A stretch of DNA of 64,000 bases from Lasioglossum baleicum (taxonomy: Eukaryota > Arthropoda > Insecta > Hymenoptera > Halictidae), in contig NW_027469104.1 of assembly GCF_051020765.1 (NCBI RefSeq), positions 124,001 through 188,000 on the forward strand, in the 5' to 3' direction. Below, piece by piece: positions 50,401 to 61,900 of the stretch (position 1 is the stretch's first letter; every line of letters starts with the position of its first letter). Position numbers and translations under genes: made by a program. Under the pieces are notes generated by a model. The model did not search any database. It saw only the letters and a list, made by a program, of their open reading frames with translations, and was not told where the DNA came from.

Positions 50401-53004
50401 GCGTTATGCGATATGCGTCATTCGTTATGCGTTATCCGTTATGCGTTATGCGTTATGCGTTATGCGTTATTCGTTAAGCGTTATGCGTTATGCGATATGC
50501 GTCATTCGTTATGCGTTATGCGTTATGCGTTATGCGATATGCGTCATTCGTTATGCGTTATGCGTTATGCGTTATGCGTTATGCGTTATTCGTTAAGCGT
50601 TATGCGTTATGCGTTATGCGTTATGCGTTATGCGTTATGGGTTATGCGTTATGCGTTATGCGTTATGCGTTATGCGTTATGCGTTATTCGTTAAGCGTTA
50701 TGCGTTATGCGTTACGCGTTATGCGTTATGCGTTATGGGTTATGCGTTATGCGTTATGCGTTATGCGTTATGGGTTATGCGTTATGCGTTATGCGTTATG
50801 CGTTATGCGTTATGCGCTATGCGTTATGCGTTATGCGTTATGCGATATGCGTCATGCGTTAAGCGTTATGCGTTATGCGTAATGCGTTATGCGTCATGCG
50901 TTATCCGTTATCCGTTATGCGTTATCCGTTATGCGTTATGCGTTATGCGTTATGCGTTATGCGTTATTCGTTAAGCGTTATGCGTTATGCGATATGCGTC
51001 ATTCGTTATGCGTTATGCGTTATGCGTTATGCGACATGCGTCATTCGTTATGCGTTATGCGTTATGCGTTATGCGTTATGCGTTATGCGTTATGCGTTAT
51101 GCGTTATGCGTTATTCGTTAAGCGTTATGCGTTATGCGTTATGCGTTATGCGTTATGCGTTATGGGTTATGCGTTATGCGTCATGCGTTATGCGTTATGC
51201 GTTATGCGTTATGCGTTATGCGTTATTCGTTAAGCGTTATGCGTTATGCGTTATGCGTTATGCGTTATGCGTTATGCGTTATGCGTTATGCGTTATGCGT
51301 TATTCGTTAAGCGTTATGCGTTAAGCGATATGCGTCATTCGTTATGCGTTATGCGTTATGCGATATGCGTCATTCGTTATGCGTTATCCGTTATGCGTTA
51401 TGCGTTATGCGTTATGCGTTATTCGTTAAGCGTTATGCGTTATGCGATATGCGTCATTCGTTATGCGTTATGCGTTATGCGTTATGCGACATGCGTCATT
51501 CGTTATGCGTTATGCGTTATGCGTTATGCGTTATGCGTTATGCGTTATGCGTTATGCGTTATTCGTTAAGCGTTATGCGTTATGCGTTATGCGTTATGCG
51601 TTATGCGTTATGGGTTATGCGTTATGCGTCATGCGTTATGCGTTATGCGTTATGCGTTATGCGTTATGCGTTATTCGTTAAGCGTTATGCGTTATGCGTT
51701 ATGCGTTATGCGTTATGCGTTATGCGTTATGCGTTATGCGTTATGCGTTATGCGTTATGCGTTATGCGTTATGCGTTATGCGTTATGCGTTATGCGTTAT
51801 GCGTTATGCGTTATGCGTTATGCGTTATGCGTTATGCGTTATGCGTTATACGTTATGCGTTATGCGTTATGCGTTATGCGTTATGCGTTATGCGTTATGC
51901 GTTATGCGTTATGCGTTATGCGTTATGCGTTATGCGTTATGCGTTATGCGTTATGCGTTATGCGTTATGCGTTATGCGTTATGCGTTATGCGTTATGCGT
52001 TATGCGTTATGCGTTATGCGCTATGCGTTATGCGTTATGCGTTATGCGATATGCGTCATGCGTTAAGCGTTATGCGTTATGCGTTATGCGTTATGCGTTA
52101 TGCGTCATGCGTTATCCGTTATGCGTTATCCGTTATGCGTTATGCGTTATGCGTTATGCGTTATGCGTTATGCGTTATGCGTTATTCGTTAAGCGTTATG
52201 CGTTAAGCGATATGCGTCATTCGTTATGCGTTATGCGTTATGCGATATGCGTCATTCGTTATGCGTTATCCGTTATGCGTTATGCGTTATGCGTTATGCG
52301 TTATGCGTTATTCGTTAAGCGTTATGCGTTATGCGATATGCGTCATTCGTTATGCGTTATGCGTTATGCGTTATGCGATATGCGTCATTCGTTATGCGTT
52401 ATGCGTTATGCGTTATGCGTTATGCGTTATTCGTTAAGCGTTATGCGTTATGCGTTATGCGTTATGCGTTATGCGTTATGCGTTATGCGTTATGGGTTAT
52501 GCGTTATGCGTTATGCGTTATGCGTTATGCGTTATGCGTTATGCGTTATTCGTTAAGCGTTATGCGTTATGCGTTACGCGTTATGCGTTATGCGTTATGG
52601 GTTATGCGTTATGCGTTATGCGTTATGCGTTATGGGTTATGCGTTATGCGTTATGCGTTATGCGTTATGCGTTATGCGCTATGCGTTATGCGTTATGCGT
52701 TATGCGATATGCGTCATGCGTTAAGCGTTATGCGTTATGCGTAATGCGTTATGCGTCATGCGTTATCCGTTATCCGTTATGCGTTATCCGTTATGCGTTA
52801 TGCGTTATGCGTTATGCGTTATGCGTTATTCGTTAAGCGTTATGCGTTATGCGATATGCGTCATTCGTTATGCGTTATGCGTTATGCGATATGCGTCATT
52901 CGTTATGCGTTATGCGTTATTCGTTAAGCGTTATGCGTTATGCGTTATGCATTTTGCGTTATGCGTTATGCGTTATCCGTTATGCGTTATGCGTTATGCG
53001 TTAT
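47433..53004 (+). repeat. Core-free block with gcgacat subfamily
   Basis: No divergent core until 53005. Double triads and tcgttaa units are dense. The variant gcgacat, replacing gcgatat in the second triad, appears here for the first time: 47783, 48252, 49344, 49799, 51031 and 51486. Nested duplications are visible: gcattat at 47699 and 49260 (offset 1561), and a gcgttac marker at 48812, 50709 and 52571 (offsets 1897 and 1862) with matching flanks. A 51-52 kb stretch is nearly pure except for an acgttat near 51848. No gene is visible. Confidence 0.85.
49876..50085 (+). repeat. Exact tandem duplication of a 105-bp, 15-unit block
   Basis: 49876-49980 and 49981-50085 are identical. Each has five plain units, gggttat, a plain unit, gcgtcat, five plain units, acgttat and tcgttaa. 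The acgttat units at 49967 and 50072 are private to these two copies. Similar blocks with a plain unit instead of acgttat occur elsewhere in 47.8-61.5 kb. Confidence 0.92.
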
Positions 53005-53179
53005 GTGTTATGCGTTGTGCTTTACGGGTTATGCGATATGCGTTATGCGTTATGACATTTTCATTGAGCGTTATGCGTTATTGGTAATGCGTTATGCATT
53101 ATGCGTTATCCGTTATGCGTAATGCGTTATGAGTAATGTGTCATGCGTTATGCGTTATGGGTTATGCGTTATGCGATAT
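53005..53179 (+). repeat. Divergent cassette A2c, most degraded and most isolated copy
   Basis: The core's eighth unit is gacattt (53054-53060) instead of gactttt, and tcattga is intact. In the tail the first gcgtaat is tggtaat (53082), and a ccgttat (53110) replaces the plain unit before the second gcgtaat. The gggttat of class A2 is present at 53201. It lies 7.5 kb from the previous core, and no core follows in the remaining 10.8 kb. Confidence 0.93.
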
Positions 53180-53382
53180 GCGTTATGCGTTATGCGTTAT
53201 GGGTTATGCGTTATGCGTTATGCGTTATGCGTTATGCGTTATGCGTTATGCGTTATGCGTTATGCGTTATGCGTTATGCGTTATGCGTTATGCGTTAAGC
53301 GTTATGCGTTATGCGTTATGCGTTATGCGTTATGCGTTATGCGTTATGCGTTATGCGTTATGCGTTATGCGTTATTCGTTAA

Positions 53383-53676
53383 GCGTTATGCGTTATGCGT
53401 TATGCGTTATGCGTTATGCGTTATGCGTTATGCGTTATGCGTTATGCGTTATGCGTTATGCGTTATGCGTTATGCGTTATGCGTTATGCGTTATGCGTTA
53501 TGCGTTATGCGTTATGCGTTATGCGTTATGCGTTATGCGTTATGCGTTATGCGTTATGCGTTATGCGTTATGCGTTATGCGTTATGCGTTATGCGTTATG
53601 CGTTATGCGTTATGCGTTATGCGTTATGCGTTATGCGTTATGCGTTATGCGTTATGCGTTATGCGTTATGCGTTAT
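53383..53676 (+). repeat. Perfect run of 42 gcgttat units
   Basis: 294 bp without a substitution between two tcgttaa units (53376 and 53677), just after the last divergent cassette. Confidence 0.94.
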
Positions 53677-56600
53677 TCGTTAAGCGTTATGCGTTATGCG
53701 TTATGCGTTATGCGTTATGCGTTATGCGTTATGGGTTATGCGTTATGCGATATGCGTTATGCGTTATGCGTTATGGGTTATGCGTTATGCGTTATGCGTT
53801 ATGCGTTATGCGTTATGCGTTATGCGTTATGCGTTATGCGTTATGCGTTATGCGTTATGCGTTATGCGTTATGCGTTAAGCGTTATGCGTTATGCGTTAT
53901 GCGTTATGCGTTATGCGTTATGCGTTATGCGTTATGCGTTAAGCGTTATGCGTTATGCGTTATGCGTTATGCGTTATGCGTTATGGGTTATGCGTTATGC
54001 GTTATGCGTTATGCGTTATGCGTTATGCGTTATGCGTTATTCGTTAAGCGTTATGCGTTATGCGTTATGCGTTATGCGTTATGCGTTATGCGTTATGCGT
54101 TATGCGTTATGCGTTATGCGTTATGCGTTATGCGTTATGCGTTATGCGTTATGCGTTATGCGTTATGCGTTATGCGTTATGCGTTATGCGTTATGCGTTA
54201 TGCGTTATGCGTTATGCGTTATGCGTTATGCGTTATGCGTTATGCGCTATGCGTTATGCGTTATGCGTTATGCGACATGCGTCATTCGTTATGCGTTATG
54301 CGTTATGCGTTATGCGTTATGCGTTATGCGTTATTCGTTAAGCGTTATGCGTTATGCGTTATGCGTTATGCGTTATGCGTTATGGGTTATGCGTTATGCG
54401 TCATGCGTTATGCGTTATGCGTTATGCGTTATGCGTTATGCGTTATTCGTTAAGCGTTATGCGTTATGCGTTATGCGTTATGCGTTATGCGTTATGCGTT
54501 ATGCGTTATGCGTTATGCGTTATGCGTTATGCGTTATGCGTTATGCGTTATGCGTTATGCGTTATGCGTTATGCGTTATGCGTTATGCGTTATGCGTTAT
54601 GCGTTATGCGTTATGCGTTATGCGTTATGCGTTATGCGTTATGCGTTATGCGTTATGCGTTATGCGTTATGCGTTATGCGTTATGCGTTATGCGTTATGC
54701 GTTATGCGTTATGCGTTATGCGTTATGCGTTATGCGTTATGCGTTATGCGTTATGCGTTATGCGTTATGCGTTATGCGTTATGCGTTATGCGTTATGCGT
54801 TATGCGTTATGCGTTATGCGTTATGCGTTATGCGTTATGCGTTATGCGTTATGCGTTATGCGCTATGCGTTATGCGTTATGCGTTATGCGATATGCGTCA
54901 TGCGTTAAGCGTTATGCGTTATGCGTTATGCGTTATGCGTCATGCGTTATCCGTTATGCGTTATCCGTTATGCGTTATGCGTTATGCGTTATGCGTTATC
55001 CGTTATGCGTTATGCGTTATGCGTTATGCGTTATGCGTTATGCGTTATTCGTTAAGCGTTATGCGTTAAGCGATATGCGTCATTCGTTATGCGTTATGCG
55101 TTATGCGATATGCGTCATTCGTTATGCGTTATCCGTTATGCGTTATGCGTTATGCGTTATGCGTTATGCGTTATTCGTTAAGCGTTATGCGTTATGCGAT
55201 ATGCGTCATTCGTTATGCGTTATGCGTTATGCGTCATGCGATATGCGTCATTTGTTATGCGTTATGCGTTATGCGTTATGCGTTATGCGTTATGCGTTAT
55301 GCGTTATGCGTTATGCGTTATGCGTTATGCGTTATGCGTTATGCGTTATGCGTTATGCGTTATGCGTTATGCGTTATGCGTTATGCGTTATGCGTTATGC
55401 GTTATGCGTTATGCGTTATGCGTTATGCGTTATGCGCTATGCGTTATGCGTTATGCGTTATGCGACATGCGTCATTCGTTATGCGTTATGCGTTATGCGT
55501 TATGCGTTATGCGTTATGCGTTATTCGTTAAGCGTTATGCGTTATGCGTTATGCGTTATGCGTTATGCGTTATGGGTTATGCGTTATGCGTCATGCGTTA
55601 TGCGTTATGCGTTATGCGTTATGCGTTATGCGTTATTCGTTAAGCGTTATGCGTTATGCGTTATGCGTTATGCGTTATGCGTTATGCGTTATGCGTTATG
55701 CGTTATGCGTTATGCGTTATGCGTTATGCGTTATGCGTTATGCGTTATGCGTTATGCGTTATGCGTTATGCGTTATGCGTTATGCGTTATGCGTTATGCG
55801 TTATGCGTTATGCGTTATGCGTTATGCGTTATGCGTTATGCGTTATGCGTTATGCGTTATGCGTTATGCGTTATGCGTTATGCGTTATGCGTTATGCGTT
55901 ATGCGTTATGCGTTATGCGTTATGCGTTATGCGTTATGCGTTATGCGTTATGCGTTATGCGTTATGCGCTATGCGTTATGCGTTATGCGTTATGCGATAT
56001 GCGTCATGCGTTAAGCGTTATGCGTTATGCGTTATGCGTTATGCGTCATGCGTTATCCGTTATGCGTTATCCGTTATGCGTTATGCGTTATGCGTTATGC
56101 GTTATGCGTTATTCGTTAAGCGTTATGCGTTAAGCGATATGCGTCATTCGTTATGCGTTATGCGTTATGCGATATGCGTCATTCGTTATGCGTTATCCGT
56201 TATGCGTTATGCGTTATGCGTTATGCGTTATGCGTTATTCGTTAAGCGTTATGCGTTATGCGATATGCGTCATTCGTTATGCGTTATGCGTTATGCGTCA
56301 TGCGATATGCGTCATTCGTTATGCGTTATGCGTTATGCGTTATGCGTTATGCGTTATTCGTTAAGCGTTATGCGTTATGCGTTATGCGTTATGCGTTATG
56401 CGTTATGGGTTATGCGTTATGCGTTATGCGTTATGAGTTATGCGTTATGCGTTATTCGTTAAGCGTTATGCGTTATGCGTTATGCGTTATGCGTTATGCG
56501 TTATGGGTTATGCGTTATGCGTTATGCGTTATGCGTTATGGGTTATGCGTTATGCGTTATGCGTTATGCGTTATGCGTTATGCGCTATGCGTTATGCGTT

Positions 56601-58583
56601 ATGCGTTATGCGATATGCGTCATGCGTTAAGCGTTATGAGTTATGCGTAATGCGTTATGCGTCATGCGTTATCCGTTATCCGTTATGCGTTATCCGTTAT
56701 GCGTTATGCGTTATGCGTTATGCGTTATGCGTTATGCGTTATTCGTTAAGCGTTATGCGTTATGCGTTATGGGTTATGCGTTATGCGTTATGCGTTATGC
56801 GTTATGCGTTATGCGTTATGCGTTATTCGTTAAGCGTTATGCGTTATGCGTTATGGGTTATGCGTTATGCGATATGCGTTATGCGTTATGCGTTATGGGT
56901 TATGCTTTATGCGTTATGCGTTATGCGTTATGCGTTATGCGTTATGCGTTATGCGTTATGCGTTATGCGTTATGCGTTATGCGTTAAGCGTTATGCGTTA
57001 TGCGTTATGCGTTATGCGTTATGCGTTATGCGTTATGCGTTATGCGTTAAGCGTTATGCGTTATGCGTTATGCGTTATGCGTTATGCGTTATGGGTTATG
57101 CGTTATGCGTTATGCGTTATGCGTTATGCGTTATGCGTTATGCGTTATTCGTTAAGCGTTATGCGTTATGCGTTATGCGTTATGCGTTATGCGTTATGCG
57201 TTATGCGTTATGCGTTATGCGTTATGCGTTATGCGTTATGCGTTATGCGTTATGCGTTATGCGTTATGCGTTATGCGTTATGCGTTATGCGTTATGCGTT
57301 ATGCGTTATGCGTTATGCGTTATGCGTTATGCGTTATGCGTTATGCGTTATGCGTTATGCGTTATGCGTTATGCGTTATGCGCTATGCGTTATGCGTTAT
57401 GCGTTATGCGACATGCGTCATTCGTTATGCGTTATGCGTTATGCGTTATGCGTTATGCGTTATGCGTTATGCGTTATTCGTTAAGCGTTATGCGTTATGC
57501 GTTATGCGTTATGCGTTATGCGTTATGGGTTATGCGTTATGCGTCATGCGTTATGCGTTATGCGTTATGCGTTATGCGTTATGCGTTATTCGTTAAGCGT
57601 TATGCGTTATGCGTTATGCGTTATGCGTTATGCGTTATGCGTTATGCGTTATGCGTTATGCGTTATGCGTTATGCGTTATGCGTTATGCGTTATGCGTTA
57701 TGCGTTATGCGTTATGCGTTATGCGTTATGCGTTATGCGTTATGCGTTATGCGTTATGCGTTATGCGTTATGCGTTATGCGTTATGCGTTATGCGTTATG
57801 CGTTATGCGTTATGCGTTATGCGTTATGCGTTATGCGTTATGCGTTATGCGTTATGCGTTATGCGTTATGCGTTATGCGTTATGCGTTATGCGTTATGCG
57901 TTATGCGTTATGCGTTATGCGTTATGCGTTATGCGTTATGCGTTATGCGCTATGCGTTATGCGTTATGCGTTATGCGATATGCGTCATGCGTTAAGCGTT
58001 ATGCGTTATGCGTTATGCGTTATGCGTCATGCGTTATCCGTTATGCGTTATCCGTTATGCGTTATCCGTTATGCGTTATGCGTTATGCGTTATGCGTTAT
58101 CCGTTATGCGTTATGCGTTATGCGTTATGCGTTATGCGTTATGCGTTATTCGTTAAGCGTTATGCGTTAAGCGATATGCGTCATTCGTTATGCGTTATGC
58201 GTTATGCGATATGCGTCATTCGTTATGCGTTATCCGTTATGCGTTATGCGTTATGCGTTATGCGTTATGCGTTATGCGTTATTCGTTAAGCGTTATGCGT
58301 TATGCGATATGCGTCATTCGTTATGCGTTATGCGTTATGCGTCATGCGATATGCGTCATTCGTTATGCGTTATGCGTTATGCGTTATGCGTTATGCGTTA
58401 TTCGTTAAGCGTTATGCGTTATGCGTTATGCGTTATGCGTTATGCGTTATGGGTTATGCGTTATGCGTTATGCGTTATGCGTTATGCGTTATGCGTTATT
58501 CGTTAAGCGTTATGCGTTATGGGTTATGCGTTATGCGTTATGCGTTATGCGTTATGCGTTATGCGTTATGCGTTATTCGTTAA

Positions 58584-58996
58584 GCGTTATGCGTTATGCG
58601 TTATGCGTTATGCGTTATGCGTTATGCGTTATGCGTTATGCGTTATGCGTTATGCGTTATGCGTTATGCGTTATGCGTTATGCGTTATGCGTTATGCGTT
58701 ATGCGTTATGCGTTATGCGTTATGCGTTATGCGTTATGCGTTATGCGTTATGCGTTATGCGTTATGCGTTATGCGTTATGCGTTATGCGTTATGCGTTAT
58801 GCGTTATGCGTTATGCGTTATGCGTTATGCGTTATGCGTTATGCGTTATGCGTTATGCGTTATGCGTTATGCGTTATGCGTTATGCGTTATGCGTTATGC
58901 GTTATGCGTTATGCGTTATGCGTTATGCGTTATGCGTTATGCGTTATGCGTTATGCGTTATGCGTTATGCGTTATGCGTTATGCGTTATGCGTTAT
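58584..58996 (+). repeat. Perfect run of 59 gcgttat units
   Basis: 413 bp between tcgttaa (58577) and gcgctat (58997). A comparable run ending in gcgctat follows the matching module near 62145-62513. Confidence 0.94.
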
Positions 58997-61900
58997 GCGC
59001 TATGCGTTATGCGTTATGCGTTATGCGATATGCGTCATGCGTTAAGCGTTATGCGTTATGCGTTATGCGTTATGCGTCATGCGTTATCCGTTATGCGTTA
59101 TCCGTTATGCGTTATGCGTTATGCGTTATGCGTTATGCGTTATGCGTTATTCGTTAAGCGTTATGCGTTAAGCGATATGCGTCATTCGTTATGCGTTATG
59201 CGTTATGCGATATGCGTCATTCGTTATGCGTTATCCGTTATGCGTTATGCGTTATGCGTTATGCGTTATGCGTTATTCGTTAAGCGTTATGCGTTATGCG
59301 ATATGCGTCATTCGTTATGCGTTATGCGTTATGCGTCATGCGATATGCGTCATTCGTTATGCGTTATGCGTTATGCGTTATGCGTTATGCGTTATTCGTT
59401 AAGCGTTATGCGTTATGCGTTATGCGTTATGCGTTATGCGTTATGGGTTATGCGTTATGCGTTATGCGTTATGCGTTATGCGTTATGCGTTATTCGTTAA
59501 GCGTTATGCGTTATGCGTTATGCGTTATGCGTTATGCGTTATGGGTTATGCGTTATGCGTTATGCGTTATGCGTTATGGGTTATGCGTTATGCGTTATGC
59601 GTTATGCGTTATGCGTTATGCGCTATGCGTTATGCGTTATGCGTTATGCGATATGCGTCATGCGTTAAGCGTTATGCGTTATGCGTAATGCGTTATGCGT
59701 CATGCGTTATCCGTTATCCGTTATGCGTTATCCGTTATGCGTTATGCGTTATGCGTTATGCGTTATGCGTTATGCGTTATTCGTTAAGCGTTATGCGTTA
59801 TGCGTTATGGGTTATGCGTTATGCGTTATGCGTTATGCGTTATGCGTTATGCGTTATGCGTTATTCGTTAAGCGTTATGCGTTATGCGTTATGGGTTATG
59901 CGTTATGCGATATGCGTTATGCGTTATGCGTTATGGGTTATGCTTTATGCGTTATGCGTTATGCGTTATGCGTTATGCGTTATGCGTTATGCGTTATGCG
60001 TTATGCGTTATGCGTTATGCGTTATGCGTTAAGCGTTATGCGTTATGCGTTATGCGTTATGCGTTATGCGTTATGCGTTATGCGTTATGCGTTAAGCGTT
60101 ATGCGTTATGCGTTATGCGTTATGCGTTATGCGTTATGGGTTATGCGTTATGCGTTATGCGTTATGCGTTATGCGTTATGCGTTATGCGTTATTCGTTAA
60201 GCGTTATGCGTTATGCGTTATGCGTTATGCGTTATGCGTTATGCGTTATGCGTTATGCGTTATGCGTTATGCGTTATGCGTTATGCGTTATGCGTTATGC
60301 GTTATGCGTTATGCGTTATGCGTTATGCGTTATGCGTTATGCGTTATGCGTTATGCGTTATGCGTTATGCGTTATGCGTTATGCGTTATGCGTTATGCGT
60401 TATGCGTTATGCGTTATGCGCTATGCGTTATGCGTTATGCGTTATGCGACATGCGTCATTCGTTATGCGTTATGCGTTATGCGTTATGCGTTATGCGTTA
60501 TGCGTTATGCGTTATTCGTTAAGCGTTATGCGTTATGCGTTATGCGTTATGCGTTATGCGTTATGGGTTATGCGTTATGCGTCATGCGTTATGCGTTATG
60601 CGTTATGCGTTATGCGTTATGCGTTATTCGTTAAGCGTTATGCGTTATGCGTTATGCGTTATGCGTTATGCGTTATGCGTTATGCGTTATGCGTTATGCG
60701 TTATGCGTTATGCGTTATGCGTTATGCGTTATGCGTTATGCGTTATGCGTTATGCGTTATGCGTTATGCGTTATGCGTTATGCGTTATGCGTTATGCGTT
60801 ATGCGTTATGCGTTATGCGTTATGCGTTATGCGTTATGCGTTATGCGTTATGCGTTATGCGTTATGCGTTATGCGTTATGCGTTATGCGTTATGCGTTAT
60901 GCGTTATGCGTTATGCGTTATCCGTTATGCGTTATGCGTTATGCGTTATGCGTTATTCGTTAAGCGTTATGCGTTATGCGTTATGCGTTATGCGTTATGC
61001 GTTATGGGTTATGCGTTATGCGTCATGCGTTATGCGTTATGCGTTATGCGTTATGCGTTATGCGTTATTCGTTAAGCGTTATGCGTTATGCGTTATGCGT
61101 TATGCGTTATGCGTTATGCGTTATGCGTTATGCGTTATGCGTTATGCGTTATGCGTTATGCGTTATGCGTTATGCGTTATGCGTTATGCGTTATGCGTTA
61201 TGCGTTATGCGTTATGCGTTATGCGTTATGCGTTATGCGTTATGCGTTATGCGTTATGCGTTATGCGTTATGCGTTATGCGTTATGCGTTATGCGTTATG
61301 CGCTATGCGTTATGCGTTATGCGTTATGCGACATGCGTCATTCGTTATGCGTTATGCGTTATGCGTTATGCGTTATGCGTTATGCGTTATGCGTTATTCG
61401 TTAAGCGTTATGCGTTATGCGTTATGCGTTATGCGTTATGCGTTATGGGTTATGCGTTATGCGTCATGCGTTATGCGTTATGCGTTATGCGTTATGCGTT
61501 ATGCGTTATTCGTTAAGCGTTATGCGTTATGCGTTATGCGTTATGCGTTATGCGTTATGCGTTATGCGTTATGCGTTATGCGTTATGCGTTATGCGTTAT
61601 GCGTTATGCGTTATGCGTTATGCGTTATGCGTTATGCGTTATGCGTTATGCGTTATCCGTTATGCGTTATGCGTTATGCGTTATGCGTTATGCGTTATGC
61701 GTTATTCGTTAAGCGTTATGCGTTAAGCGATATGCGTCATTCGTTATGCGTTATGCGTTATGCGATATGCGTCATTCGTTATGCGTTATCCGTTATGCGT
61801 TATGCGTTATGCGTTATGCGTTATGCGTTATGCGTTATGCGTTATTCGTTAAGCGTTATGCGTTATGCGATATGCGTCATTCGTTATGCGTTATGCGTTA

